64,000 nt of DNA from Cheiracanthium punctorium (GCA_038373885.1 JAWZYV010011900.1:124001-188000), one strand, 5' to 3'; positions 34,419 through 47,941 are shown, counted from the first letter of the stretch. Numbers and translations: made by a program. Notes: a model not told the origin generated them from the sequence alone.

Positions 34419-35724
34419 GTAAAATGTTCATTCATGTTTTGCTTTTTTTTCCTTTCTTAGTACTTAATTGCTTCTTGTATTTACAGTAAATGTTTTTTCT
34501 TTTTACGTATTCAGTTACGTGGGGGTCTTTAACTATGTACACAGAACCAAATCACCATGTCTTATTACAGATTGAATATATAACCTTCATTTATTCGTGT
34601 ACATAGATTTCCGTAATACCATTCAGGGCGATGAAATTGGGCGCTAAACAGTGTAAGACTTTTTTTCACCTTGAATTGCGGCGGAACTGTCGAAATCTTA
34701 AAAGAAAAAAAAAATGTAATACTTCCTATTTAATGTTAATCGGAAGATTATGGCGTTATTAATTTTCTTTATGAGCTGTCAAAGGTCTGTGTTTTCAAGA
34801 AAAGTCGGGATTGTTTTAGCGCTATATATATAATTTCGTGAATTTCTTGGTCTTACTACAACCTCTTTTGTTTAAATTTGTTAGTATTTACATGAATGTT
34901 GTGTTATTGATAGCCGATTGATTCGTTCTTATTATTAATAGTTTGAGTGATTATTTAAAAATAAACAGTATTTTTCGGTCGGGAAATTTAATATCCGTAA
35001 ATCAGTTTATAGGCAGCATAAATGAATCGTATACAGAATAATTATCATCATTATTACTGGTATTTCATCGTTTTATTTCGAAACATTTACATCCTATATT
35101 GTGTATCTTTAATTTTTATGCTTGTTTAATTGTACTCTGATAAAATTTGGCCTACGATAGTGGAACATTTAAATATATGTAAAATAAAATAAAAAACTTT
35201 TTTACTAGAAACAACAGCACATACTGTGTATTTATAATTAATAAAAATATTGTAATCTATTTTTAATCACTAACTATGTACTACCACTGCATATATTTCT
35301 ACGTTACGCCTTTTGAGAAACCTGATAATAGAAACATAATTCTGTAATAAACCCTGAAAAGTGATTTCCTTATTTAGATGTTAATTCCATGTAAGGCTTT
35401 AAAAAAATAAAAAAAAAGGTGCAAAAATGACCAATGTGATTTTATGTTCCAAATCCAAACTTTGCTAATTTTCAGATTAATGTTGACTGGTTATGATAAA
35501 TATTTTGTGTATTTTAACAAGGGGTTACTATATTAGTTCCTACTATAAATACAGTACTAAACAATATAGAGATAAAAATTTTCGGAAATTTTGAAGTGGT
35601 GGGTGAAAACAGTTTTTTCCTTAATATTTTCTTGTAAAATATAAAGTAATTTAACATTTAAAAAAATTAGAAATAGGAAACTGATATTTATTATAGCATA
35701 GAAAATATAAATTTAATTCAAAGT

Positions 35725-36225
35725 TTGTCTCCTTCTCTCAGGTTGGCCTTAACCTGGTGCACAATGTTTCTCCAGACAGCTCTGCCCTTTAATTTTCTAG
35801 TTGGAGGTCTTTAAAGTTTTTAGGTCTATCAGGACTTCATCCATACACATTTTTTTGGACATATCTCTTGGCCTATTCACATTAGTCATGACTTGGGGCT
35901 CATTTTTCAAGTCCGGGCTCTCTGTGCCCTAATGAATTTTACTATGTTTTTATGTTTGATAAATCTCTAATTCGCCATCAGCTCTTATTCTCAGCAATTA
36001 TTACTTCATTGTATTGGGACATAACTTTTCTGAGTATTTTCTGCTCAAAAGTTAGTAAATTATTTATCTTTTTGTGGTTGCCCAAGTCTCACAGCCATAA
36101 GTCACAGCGGGACGTATAATAGTTATGTAAATTTTTAGTTTAATTGCTCTTGGAATCGGTTTATTTTTCAATAGATGCTGATATAAAAAATAGCATCTTT
36201 TCCATCCAATTTCATCGGAAATTGT
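35725..36225 (-). pseudogene. LINE reverse-transcriptase C-terminal fragment (dead)
   Basis: Read on the minus strand, the segment encodes pieces typical of the C-terminal part of non-LTR retrotransposon polymerases: EIGWKRCYFLYQHLLKNKP, then YITIIRPAVTYGCETWATTK and a stop. After frameshifts come NNLLTFEQKILRKVM and RAVWRNIVHQVKANL. Order and spacing match the usual 'YGCETW ... FE-KILRK ... VWR' tail of RTE/Jockey-like elements. Several stops and frameshifts make it non-functional. It lies in the presumed first receptor intron in antisense orientation. Confidence 0.75.
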
Positions 36226-36559
36226 TTATTTGAAGTGTTTGTAATTGAACATTACATATATCTATGTTTTGCATAAGCTATCAATGCATTAAATTTAAAG
36301 TTGTCAACTATCAGATAGTCATTGAAGTGGCTGTTAAATTTAGTTCCTTCCATGCGTGCTTTGTTTCCAAACTTGAATTGAAATACAGAAATTTTACGGT
36401 AAAGCATTTTATTTTTAATTTTAAAGTAATTGAAAAATTAAAAGTTAAGGTGGCAAGCATATGTGGATTTTTGTAATATGTAACTTTTATAATTATTTCA
36501 AAGCCCCCCCTGCCCAAGAAAAAAGAGTAAAGGTGCCTAAAAGTAGTAAGTACTTTCAT

Positions 36560-36632
36560 ACAGGGATCGATGCAGATAAAATTTGGGTCCGTTTTATGGC
36601 CCCTTCGTAAAATTATAATCGATTTAAAACCA
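36560..36632 (+). mobile_element. Fragment of the CGATGCAG MITE family
   Basis: CAGGGATCGATGCAGATAAA, TTTGGGTCCGTTTTATGG and TAATCGATTTAAAACC follow the order of the 49666 copy. The right end is missing. Confidence 0.6.
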
Positions 36633-36927
36633 GGCCTTCGAACCATAATTTTTTCATTGCTGGCTCTACTAAAAATATATATATATCAGTTTGTTCTGGT
36701 TTTTGATTCAGTGCTGAATGAATAATTCTATTTTACGTATATTCTTCTAGTTCATTCAACTAAATTAAATTTGTACTACATAGTTTCATACGAAACAGAA
36801 ACAGAAAAGTACTAGTGAACATCAAAACAGGAAATCGAGAAGCAATGTAACTCTGTTTTGCCAAAACAGAACGACTACAAACAAGAGGATTCTACTTGGA
36901 AAAGAGATAGTCGACTTTTTAACTAGT

Positions 36928-36994
36928 GCCAAAATAGCACTACAAAAACTACCCAACAGGTTGAGATGGGTAGTTTTTGTAGTGCTATTTTGGC
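36928..36994. repeat. Perfect 28-bp hairpin
   Basis: Arms 36928-36955 and 36967-36994 are exact reverse complements around an 11-base loop. The arm starts GCCAAAATAGCACTAC. Confidence 0.95.
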
Positions 36995-37786
36995 GCATTG
37001 TTTTTTATGATGTTTTCTATTTGGTTTTATTTCAATTCAGAATTTCAGAAGCTGTTCTACTTATTGCTAGTTCAAGTGTAAACAGAGTTTTAAACATAAA
37101 AGGGCGTAGCTAAACTTCCACTTGCCCCTATTTCGAAGAAATCGAATCAGACCTGACACATGCGTCAATGGGGAGGAAGGCTCGGAGAAACAAAACCAGA
37201 TGGTACATGTAATGATGATAATTATATTGTCGACATTATATTAGATAATATTGATAAGTTGGTTACAGTAACAAAATGATTTAAAATACAGGGTTAACAC
37301 TAGGGAAAAAAATTGGGTGAGATCCTTCCCTCTTTAGCTTCAAAATTAAGTGGTTTTTTTTTTTTTAAATTTTAGTGAGAATTCGAGGATTTTGTTTATT
37401 TTCAAAAATTTTATTTATTTTTCACAATTTACAAGAAAAATTAATCATTTCAGAAATAGTGCAACTAAGATTATAAATATCAAAATTACCAATATAATAT
37501 ACAAGTGAATTTTATAACAATACAATTTAATGATATCTTGATTCTTTACCCCATCAAAATCGAACAACTCAGCATGTGGGGAAAATCCCACGAGTGTCAT
37601 TTTTTTTTTAGTGGGATTTTGTGTAGTATTGCAGGAATGGCGCAATCCCGCAGTCTAGTGCAAACCCTGAGATATATTGAACCGAAATAAACATTTATAT
37701 TCAGTTCGGTTACGGTTTTCGTTCTGACCAAAATAACATTCTTTTTTGGTTTTTGGTTTAGTTCTGGTTTGAAGACCAGATTAAAA

Positions 37787-38360
37787 CAACCCCTTCACAA
37801 AAATACAATGGATTGAAACGATCTTTCATTGACATTTTACCAGGGTTTAAGCCGAGCTCAAAAATTTTTTAGCAGAAAAGCTAAAATAAGAAAAAAAGCT
37901 TTAGCAATATGCTAAAAGCATAATTCGATTTTTCTCTCAGGGAGATAGTGTCTGATCTCCTTTTCCTCTATTGTTTTTGCAGTGGTCTTGAAAATTATAG
38001 ATGTACAGGCTTTATATTTCAATTCAATGTGATAATCAAAGATTGTCCCCACAACCGTTCTATAACCATTCCATAAAAGGAAGTTTTTACTTTTATCCCT
38101 GTTTCTCTTTTATTTTTCAGTTCCAAATTTTTTCTGAATACTTTCGCAAAAAAGCAAAAGCCCATTAGTTTCATTTTAGCATTTTGACAAGTCTTTTCGC
38201 ATTATGCGAAAAATGTGACCGTATCTTAAACCTTGCATTTTACTGTTATATTTTAATTTTTCTCTATTATTTTTTTTAAAAAAAGTGATTTCTACAAAAA
38301 TTGATTTGAAAATTTACAAAAATAGGGGACCCTCTAAAAAAATTCCTGGATTGATCCCTG
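37787..38360 (+). mobile_element. CGATGCAG-family MITE split by a nested 395-bp element
   Basis: CCCCTTCACAAAAATACAAT and CATTGACATTTTAC precede the insert. The body resumes after 38243 and ends CCTGGATTGATCCCTG. The left end is truncated. Confidence 0.6.
37841..38235 (+). mobile_element. 395-bp hAT MITE (GGTTTAAG ends), copy 1, nested
   Basis: Ends CAGGGTTTAAG and CTTAAACCTTG. Flanks CATTTTAC on both sides (37833-37840, 38236-38243), exact. The body matches 55239-55632 throughout. Confidence 0.92.
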
Positions 38361-39667
38361 CTCATATACATATTTTAAATTGGGAAGGGTAATTTTGGAT
38401 ATTTTTCATTTTTAGTGAGGAAAGAAATATTTAATTGCAGATCAAATAATACTTTGCTATACAATAAAAATAATCTTTCTAACTTATTTTTTAATTTTCA
38501 GTATTTCTTGAGAAAACACTATCGTATATTAAAAAATATATCATCAGAATATAACTATGATACAAGGAGGAGTATTACAAAATTCTAAATATAGTAGTAC
38601 TTTATAAATGAAATTTAAAATTTTTCAAAAGTGAAAGTAAACTCCTTTGGGGGAGGAGGGGGATTTCCAGTTTTTATCAAAGCATTTGCATCTCCAAAGC
38701 CATATACAGAATCCAAAAATGTATAATTCAGCTATAGATGATTGAGGTTTGTGCTTGCTGCATATAAATGTGGATTCCCCCCAAGTTTAAGATTCCATTT
38801 TGAATCGTAGGGTCAGGTTGTTGAAAATAGGGGTGGATTGAAAAACGCGCATTTTCACCATGCCATGAAATTTTAATGCTGTATTTTTTTCTATGCAAAT
38901 AATTTCGGGGTTGGCATGGTTTAAAACAAATGGTTTTTTCCTTAAAAGACAATTGGGTTTCTTTAAAAGAATAATTTAAAATTACGAATACTACCGATAG
39001 AATAATTTCTGATATTCTTTAAAATGATCCCTTTAAGAATAACAATAAGCTTTTATATCAATCTAATAGATACTTAATGTTTTATGATTTGTAATAATTA
39101 TTAAACTTAAAGGCTGCATTTTAAATTTGTTCTTGAAACAGAGGTTTTGTGTTCTAACAACTTATTACCATTTACTGATGAATCTAAGAGCAATATTCCA
39201 TGTATTATGTAGTAAACAGTTACTATTATATACTGAATTTAAAAATTAGTTATATCTAAATAAAATATTAAAATTTAGTGTTTTCAATGCACATATATAG
39301 CAACAATTGTTTATTTATTTAGTTTTAATTATTTTCGGAAGGAATATTAATTGTTATTTGGACATTTTATAAATAATTTTATTTATAAATATGTATACAT
39401 GTAATTATAAAATGATTTTTAAAAACGGTTTAAACGTAAAACCCCTTTTCTTGTTTTTGTTTTTTTTACAAAAAAATTTTTTTTTTTCAATCCTGATATA
39501 TTTTAAGAACATGACAAGTATTTTTAATGAAGTTTTAGGATATTTCAAACACATTAATGTAGTGTTTTGATATATATTAGTAGAGAGACTTCAAGAGAAC
39601 TGTATTATATAAAAAAAGATTAGAATAAAATTATAATTTCTATTTTTAAATGTTTTCTTCTGAGGCA

Positions 39668-39980
39668 GGTGGGGTAAAATGGTGGTATGGTTAGATTTAT
39701 TAGAGCTCTATATGATACTGATATTTCTACTTCTCTTTTGTAAATATTACTGAAACAATAGTTAATACTAAATCAAATTGACGCTTTGATTTACTGTTTA
39801 CTGTCAGAAATTATTTTTGTTGAACCAAGTAACATTATCCACATGAGTGAACCTGAACTTGATAATTTTCAGTTAAATATCTTTTTGTGCATTTTTTCTT
39901 TCAGAATATTTAAAAATAATTAACATGACTTTTATTGAAAATATACAGTAACCTTTGTAATACTGCCATTTTCCCCCACC
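39668..39980 (+). mobile_element. Possible transposon with GGTGGGGTAAAATGG ends
   Basis: GGTGGGGTAAAATGGTGGTA and TACTGCCATTTTCCCCCACC are inverted over about 20 bp. TSD not clear. Confidence 0.5.
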
Positions 39981-41154
39981 ATGGTAAAAATGGGGATGTC
40001 AATACTTTCCTAATTAAAAATGACACTGTAGAAAAGTACTTTGATAACATTAAGAAATAATGCTATAATTTAAATTTATATAAAATAAATGTATGCAATA
40101 TACAACGAGAGTTTAATTAGCATGAATTTAACAGCTTATTTTAAATGGTGCTTTTTCTGATAAAAAATCATAACTTTCTTTGTTTTCTACATATTAAGTT
40201 GAAATTTATACCAAAATGTACACAAATACTTGAAGATTAAGGACAACTATTATTTCTTGGTAATATTCAGTACTGGAACCCCTCAGAATTTCCTAAACTT
40301 AAGTTTTTTTTTTTTAAATTAATTCACAAAAACAAACCTTTTAACAAATTTGTTTCAGAAAATGCTGTAGGTCTTAACAAAGCAAACTATTATTTTAATT
40401 ACATGTAAATGCATAAAGTAAAAGAATCATAAGTAAAAACTGTGGGTTTTTGAGTGCTAATATGTTGATTGAATTAAAAACAAAGGTTTTGAACTCTTTT
40501 CTTAAAATGTTGAACTCATTGTATGCAAATGTTATTATAGAATTATTTTTTATTTATTTAATTTAACAAAAAAATTTTAAGAAATATATATATTTATTTT
40601 ATTTAAAATTGTAATTACTTAAATTTTTTGACCAAATTTGTGGATTTTGTAAATTACAATTATGCTATTCATTTTCATGATTTTAAACTAACTTATACAT
40701 ACATGTAACAACAATTTATTAACGAAAGGGGGGGGAAAATCTTATGTTTCTGTAAAATATATTGAAATATTTTATTTTGGGTACAGAAGTGAGCAGTTAT
40801 AAAAATTTATTTTATATTTTGCTATTACTAATATTTTAATTTTAATTAAGAGACCATTAAAAATTTTAAAAAGTAGCCGTCAAGAAATAGTTTAAACTAA
40901 TGGTTTAAAAGAAAGGTTTAAACCAGGCAACTCTTATATTGAGTGAAAATGCGTAGGATCTGGCGAGATAAAAAATAATAAATTTAACTATTTCCAACTT
41001 TGCTAAGCTACACATAAAAAATGATACAACGTATTTAAACAAAGACAAATATTGGACTATCTGAGAGTTGCTAAAGACTTTTGTTTGGTTCTTAAAACAT
41101 CAAAACTGCATTATTTTTTTCTGGCTTATGATCATTTTATCCCCTAGTTTGAAG

Positions 41155-41418
41155 CAAGGGTGCAGAATATGTTTGAATGCACGAATGAGGTTCGGGAGAA
41201 ATTTTGAAGCGCGGGGGAAATGTTTGTCGTGAGTGCATTTAAAGAAAAGAAAAATTGTACAGATGCAGTTGTTATTAAAAAAAAAAAAAAAGCTAGCAAT
41301 AGATAATCACAAATCACTTAAACTAGAATGAAAAAATGCTTCAGTTTTGGAGGAATTTTGGACAAAACAAATTGTGTTCTGGGGAAATATTGGGCACTAA
41401 ACATTTTCTGCACCCCTG
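41155..41418 (+). mobile_element. hAT MITE, 264 bp
   Basis: Ends CAAGGGTGCAGAA and TTCTGCACCCCTG. Flanks GTTTGAAG and GTGTGAAG (7/8). Confidence 0.85.
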
Positions 41419-41510
41419 GTGTGAAGTAAAATGATTTACTATAGATGAAAAAATTATACAAATCATAGAAAATTATGAATACGATCAACTGGAAAACAGG
41501 TTTTTAAAAA

Positions 41511-41714
41511 AAATTTCAATGGGCAAGCACTTGTTGATTAGGCATTATCCACTACAACTGCCTGGAGGTATTGTGGCCATTTTATTATGTGGGCGGCCAG
41601 TGTTACCTCTTATGAATGGGTGGACAAATTAACATCCATGCCCAAGCCGGGATTCGAACCCGGACCCAAGGCGTGATAGAATGGTTCTTAAGCTATTATA
41701 TCACCTGGGTGGCC
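41511..41714 (-). mobile_element. tRNA-derived SINE family A, copy 2
   Basis: On the minus strand it reads GGCCACCCAGGTG, a B box GGGTTCGAATCCCGG, GGCATGGATG and the tail CAAGTGCTTGCCC, in the same order as 6209-6404. The A-tail is degraded. Confidence 0.8.
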
Positions 41715-43142
41715 ACAGATATAATGCATACTTTATAAAACAGTTTTACCTGGATTTTTACTTTGACTATCAAAAACTAATAGCAGAATGCCCTACACTA
41801 TCAAACTTTGCCTCATTTTTATTTGAGTTAATCTGTTCAGTTTGAACTTCTACTCCGTTGGCTTCATCTTTTCTAGAAATGTACTGTATTTATTTTCAAA
41901 TTAAGTTTTTGCAAGGTATTTAATTGTAAATGGTTCTTTTTCAGCAGACAAAATCTGTCCAACAAATTTTAATAGAATTTTTAATGGTCAGGCCCTTTTG
42001 AACTTTTCTTTCAACTTTTTTTTTTTTTTTTTTTTTTAATTGAAGAATGACTTTTCCTACACAAAATTTGAAGAATAGCATGCATTCTTTATTTCATGGT
42101 CTTCCTGCTTTTCTTTAAAACATGCAGCAAATATCTTCTGTTAGCACCTGAATATAAATGTTTGATTCTAATATCCTAAGTTTTGGGTTATTTTTTTTTC
42201 ATTTTGAGGTTAAAAATGAAAGTAGAATAACTGAATTTATTAGTTCATTCTGTTACTATTTAATATCTTATGAAATGTGTATTACTGACGAAAAAAACTT
42301 AAAATGATACGTTCTTAAAATACCAGCCTGGCACTATGATTATTTTAACCCATTTAAACTATTCCAAAATAAAAAATAATATGAATGCAATTAACTTGAT
42401 TGATTCAGAAATATATTCCTTAAGAATCGTAATAGCATTTGTATCATCAAAATTTCTAGAATTTTGAATCAGAAAAATGCTACAGCAAAGTAAATTTTAA
42501 TGTTAAATAGAGAGTCAAGAGTGGAACTGCCATTACATACTAAAAGCTTGTCACTAAATCAAATAAATTAGTTAAAAAGTATTGCACGATATAAATGAAC
42601 TGAAAAAAAAATTAGCATATCAACAAACCTGCGCATTTGACATTTACTGACTGTTTTCTGTATTAGACTGTTCATTTTATCCCCAAATAACCCCATATAT
42701 TTTTAATTATGTTATTCATTAACAATGAATTATTTTTTAAATTAATGTAGCAAATTTCCTAATTAGAGGAATCAAAAGGGAATAGCAAATTGATTTTCCT
42801 AATGTTCATCTGTAAAATATTAAGTGATATTGCTTCTGCCCAACCCTGCTGTTATATTATTAAAAATGTTAAATACTTTGTAATAAAACTTTTGTTACCA
42901 AACGTTTTATTACTCAATGCTCTCATCAATTGTAGTAATAATACAGTTACAAATAACTTGAACTAAAAATGATTTTAGCAGAAGAGCTATTGTTTTTCTT
43001 TTTTTTATGGTCTTGAGCTCCGACTTATATAGGGGAGGGGGGGATAGCAGTAAGAAAGGACCCCTCCCATGTAAAAACTATAGCCACACTCATGGTCTGG
43101 AGTAACTTTTGTGAATTTTGGTTAAAAGATTCTTACTTGCTG

Positions 43143-43444
43143 CAAAGGTTGATTCAGGAATTATTTCTTGGAATCAGGGTTCCATTTTTGTGAAAATTGC
43201 TTATTTTTGTGAAATATGTAATTTTATAAATTTCAACACTTAATTTTGTGAATTTTCATTCTAATTTTTAATAAAGTCACTTTTTTTTGTTAAAGTAATT
43301 AATTAAGCAGAATAAAATGTAGGGTATAATGCCAATGAATGACCATTTAAATCAATTGTGTTTTTGTGAAGGGACTGTTTTAATCAATTGTAATTTTGTG
43401 AAGGGGCTGCAAAACAGACCCAATTTTTGTCTGCATGAACCCCT
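43143..43444 (-). mobile_element. CGATGCAG-family MITE, reversed copy
   Basis: Reversed relative to 49666: GGTTCCATTTTTGTGAAAAT near the left, then GCAAAACAGACCCAATTTTT and CATGAACCCCTA at the right. A TTTGTGAAGGGGCTG repeat is inside. Confidence 0.65.
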
Positions 43445-43625
43445 ATGCTGGGAAAAATTTAGGTTCACTCACCATTGTGGTGAGTATCACTCAGCAAATG
43501 CAAAAATATTCAATTTTTAAATAGTGATTCTTGATAAAAATTTGATTGTAAGTTGCCGTTCCGTTATTAAAATTGTCTTATAGTAAACAAAATTAAATTG
43601 AATGCATTAAATTGTTATAGTTCCA

Positions 43626-43717
43626 AAGATATATTAAATTGTTAAGATATATTAAATTGTAAAGATATATTAAATTGTAAAGATATATTAAATTGTAAAG
43701 ATATATTAAATTGTTAT
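43626..43717. repeat. Tandem repeat, 18-bp unit, about five copies
   Basis: AGATATATTAAATTGTAA repeats head-to-tail five times with very few changes. Confidence 0.95.
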
Positions 43718-44784
43718 AGCCCTAATTTGTTATAGTTTTTCTGTAGCATTATGAATATTTCCTGTTTCCTTGCAGTGAAAAATTAAGTACTTAAAACAAA
43801 TTTAAGTCATTGCTTCATCCTTTAGTACGGAAGTAGCTTGCAGATTCTTTTAAGTGGCTTGTAAAAAAAAATAATCCGTACCAGGTACCATGGCTGGTAG
43901 AAATTTTTCATTTTGCAGACGGCTATTCCAGTATTTTCTTCTAGGACATTTGTGATGGTTGCCAACACTGGCAATAGAGAATTTTTAGTTGCCACTTTTT
44001 TTTTCTTTATCTGCCCTGAGGCTGGTGGCAACTTCCAATTTTGACCTTTACTCTTAAATTTATTGATTTGTATCTAAATGTTGTATAGCATCTAATTAGA
44101 AGTTAGAGGTTTAATTATTACTTTAAACTTCTTTGGTTTTAAAACCGTTTACTAATTTATCATAGCTTCTTTTAATTCCCGAGTAAATTATATAAAATCA
44201 ATGATATTCTATTCTGATTTTTCAATGTTTTTAATCATTGTGTGTGTGTGTGTGGGGGGGGGGGGACCCTATAAATTCCAATATAAATTGTTACACTTAT
44301 GAACCAGTATCAGAAATCATACCTTGTAACAGCAATTATTTGTTAAGTGTTCTTGTTAACCAGAATTAAAAGTTTTACTGGCCAGTATTTTCAATTAAGA
44401 ACCTTAAATAGTAAAATTCACTTAAAAATTAAGTTTCATCTCTATTAACTAGGAAATGTCTATAATGTTACATTTTCAAATAAAACCACATTTTAATCAT
44501 AAAGTAGGGAATGTAGAAAGTTTTTTTTCTAGCTTTTTTCATAGAGCAACATTATTTCATGTATTATATAATATTTGAGTGTATTTTGTTAGTTTTAATT
44601 ATTTTATAATGTAAAAAAATGCTTATCTATTCAGCTTTTTAAATAATTTTGTCTAAATTTTGAACAAAGCAATTAAATTAATTTAGTAACTAAATATTTG
44701 ACAAAATGAGTTATCTGATTCCTTGATTTTTATTTATTATAAAATAACCCATTGTAATTTTCTGTTAATAGTAATAATTGCTAT

Positions 44785-44981
44785 CAGGAGTCAATGCAGA
44801 GGAAAATATTGTCAGTTTTGGGGCCTCTTCACAAAAATACAATTGATTTAAACGGCCCTTCAGTGTGATTTTACCCTACATTTTAATGTTTTATCATTAT
44901 TTTAACAAAATAAAGTGATTTTTATTAAAAATTCTCAAAAATGGAACCTTGGAAAAAATTTCTGGATCGACCCCACCCCTG
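44785..44981 (+). mobile_element. CGATGCAG-family MITE
   Basis: Starts CAGGAGTCAATGCAGAGG, carries CTTCACAAAAATACAATTGA, and ends TCTGGATCGACCCCACCCCT. Confidence 0.65.
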
Positions 44982-45429
44982 GCTATGTTAAATAGTTCAA
45001 ATACTATGTAATGGGCATTTTTGTATTCTTGATAGGGTATTTCTTTTTGATCAAAAATATAAGTAAATTGATTTTAAATGATATTTCTTTTTTAGCCTAT
45101 ATTTTCAAACATTAGTTGGCAAGCTTTATACTTATTTAAAAGCTTATTGATTGTATTTACTTTGGTATGACATAAGAGTTTTGGGTTATTCCATGTCAAA
45201 TCAACACAGATTGAAAATGACAGTTTACCACCTGATTACCTCTGATATCTTTGAAAATTGGCACAGTTGTTGTCCAGTATGACCTGTGTAGCTAAATATT
45301 CCGTGGTAGGAATATTTGGCTACAGGTTCAAAAGTTTCAAATTTTTAAACTTTAAAGAAGTTTTTAAAAAGGTAATACTTAGCCTCATAAAACAGTGTGC
45401 AACTACTGTTTTAATGGTGCTACTGACAT

Positions 45430-45938
45430 CAGAGTTGCCAAGTCTCCTGTTGTAGGCAGAAGACTCCTGATTTTTCATTGATCTCCTGCCAACCTGATTT
45501 AGGATACATTTCTCCTGATTTTTGATTATTTTCTCATTTTCTCCTGATTTTTATCATTCATCACATGAATAATGCAATTTTTTGAATTCAAATCTTTTTC
45601 TATATTTTGTTGTGGCAAGGAACCCTTCTCGGCATTTCCCCCTTTCCTGCAATCAAACTAGTTCCAGGAACCCACACATGTGTGAGATCAAAAAGCTCGG
45701 ACTTCACTGACAAATGTTTAATAGTGAAAGAAGTGCAGCTTCATGCTCTAAAGCATTGAAATTTCTATCTTTTTCCCTCACTCTTAAAAATGATTATTTT
45801 TCATTTGACATTGTTTTGTTTAATCCCCCAATGCCTTAAAAGTAAAAAATTGACCCCAATTTTTAACTTTCCAACTTAACATTTTTCATGTTGCTAAATT
45901 TTTTACAAGCTACTGACGACCTAATAGAAGACGTGCCC

Positions 45939-45976
<38 letters not shown>

Positions 45977-46157
45977 GTCTAAAAATATCTACCTGGCAAC
46001 AAACAGCAAAATATACTTTTTTCTCTCTCTCTCCAAAATGTAGTTTTAACTGATACAACCCTGATCTTTTAAAATTTAGTTTTTTAATCGAAAACAAGTC
46101 TCCTGATTTTTAGAATAAAATCTCCTAATTTTTCACCTTGCCAGGTTGGCAACTCTG
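45430..46157 (+). mobile_element. Non-autonomous element with TCTCCTGATTTTT repeats
   Basis: Ends CAGAGTTGCCAAG and GGTTGGCAACTCTG. TGACAT lies directly at both outer edges (6 bp). TCTCCTGATTTTT-type units occur at both ends (45465-45555, 46096-46135). Confidence 0.75.
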
Positions 46158-46333
46158 TGACATGAATGAGGGTTCATTTTTGGTGTGAGCTTTTTAGGGA
46201 TGTACAACAGCATCCCTAAACTGAAATACAAAGGTTCAGGACCTTTGACCTTGAATATCTCAAAACAGAATGCTTAGTGTATAATTAAATACTACTTTCA
46301 TCGCGAAACATGAAAAATTATATTCCAAAGTAT

Positions 46334-47138
46334 TAGGGATGCACCGAATACCATATTTTGCCAAATAACGAATACCTAATATTCGGTTAAAATTCTAGCC
46401 GAATACCGAATACTTGGTTAAAATTTATTAAACCGTTATTAAACTTTGATTGCAATGTTTAATTTAATTAGTTTTTCTTAAACAATATTTCATATGGTGT
46501 AAAACTTCAAAAATTGAAATGCTGCAAAATTTAATACCCAAGTGTTTCCTTTATACATTATTAATAACTTTTTTAAATATCAGTGAACCGCTGGTCATTT
46601 TTTTACCTGCATATTTTATTTAAAAAATTAGCAGGTTATTGACTTTACATATTTATGAACACTTAATGTTATGAGTTTTTTTTTTTTTTTCCTGGTTACT
46701 GTTTCAAATTTAAATCAGTTAGTAAACAACAGCAAGGTTAATGTAATGTGCCATAAGATTTAAGAAAAATTGAAAAGCAACAAAATTCAAATATAAAATC
46801 TGAGCGTTTTTCTCTTACATTAAAACTGATTTCATTGTGATATTAGTTTTTTGTGTGATTGTGGAACGCTATGTTAGGGCTATCTGCCAAGGATGTGGGG
46901 GGTGCCTCGGTAAGAGGACTTTCTAAGGGTTTCTAATGCTCATTCATATGTGATATTAGTAAGTAACAACTTGAATCAATTTAGTACTATGGTACTATAC
47001 TATATCTTTCATTCATGATACAAAAAATATGTATTTGTTTACCGATTGGTGAATACTTAAATTTGTTTACTATTCGGTTGTCGAATATTTGGTTTGTCTG
47101 CCGAATAGGCAGTATACCGAATATTCGGTGCATTCCTA
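46334..47138 (+). mobile_element. hAT element with CCGAATA repeats, 805 bp
   Basis: Ends TAGGGATGCACCGAATA and TATTCGGTGCATTCCTA. Flanks CAAAGTAT and AAAAGTAT (7/8). Both ends are full of CCGAATA units. A 101-bp retroposon is nested inside. Confidence 0.87.
46848..46948 (-). mobile_element. Unrecognised ~100-bp retroposon, copy A (12-bp TSD)
   Basis: An insert of 101 bp flanked by exact TGTGATATTAGT repeats (46836-46847, 46949-46960). On the minus strand it carries CCCTTAGAAAGTCCTC, AGGCACCCCCCAC and GGCAGATAGCCCTA and ends with a short A-run, as expected for LINE-driven insertion. Confidence 0.8.
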
Positions 47139-47842
47139 AAAAGTATACCAATAATAATTAGTGGAATTGGTAAAGTTGAGCATTTAATTCAATGTAGTAT
47201 CATTTGAAAAATATGCACACTTGGTGTGTATGCAGTTTTCAAATAGTAAGCTCGAATATAGATCCTTATGCTTGTCAAACTGTATTATTTTTACATACAC
47301 AAGATACATACATGTGACAAACTTTGAGGGGGGACTTCCTCCGAAAAATTTATTTCAAAACAATTTTTAAAAATTGTATAATCAAAAATCTGCTTATTTG
47401 CATCTTTTAAGCTTTTATTACTTTAACATTAAAATAATAAAAGCAACAATATTACCAAACATTTCTTGATTTCAATTAAACTATGAATTAAATTTATATT
47501 TTCTATATACTATAAAATAGATATGAATTTTCTATATCTTGTCTTCAATATCATTTAAAATGTTTGTTTACTTTCTATTTCCTAAGAAAATATAGCTAGC
47601 AGGAAATTTTTTTTTGTAAAAAGTCAATTTCCTGAACATCCCCCCCTCCCCACTACTTAAAACGATCTGGGAATTTTACATCATGCTCCTCAGATCTTTG
47701 AAGAAAAGTGTTGCTCATTCAAGCATTTCTCATCTTTAACAAATTGAATGAAAGTAAGAAGCTGTGCTTTTTCACTGATATTTGTCAATTCATCAATCTT
47801 AAGTGACCAAAGCTCACTGTTGTGCAATTCAAAATGCTCTAT

Positions 47843-47941
47843 ATGCGTTAGAATCCCTTAGAAAGTCCTCCTACCTAGGCACCCCCCCACCTTTGGCAGA
47901 TCGCCCTAGTGTAGAGTTGCCATAATCACACACAATCACAA
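47843..47941 (+). mobile_element. Unrecognised ~100-bp retroposon, copy B (14-bp TSD)
   Basis: A 99-bp insert flanked by exact TCAAAATGCTCTAT repeats (47829-47842, 47942-47955). It carries CCCTTAGAAAGTCCTCC, TAGGCACCCCCCCAC and GGCAGATCGCCCTAG, aligning end to end with the reverse complement of copy A. Confidence 0.82.
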
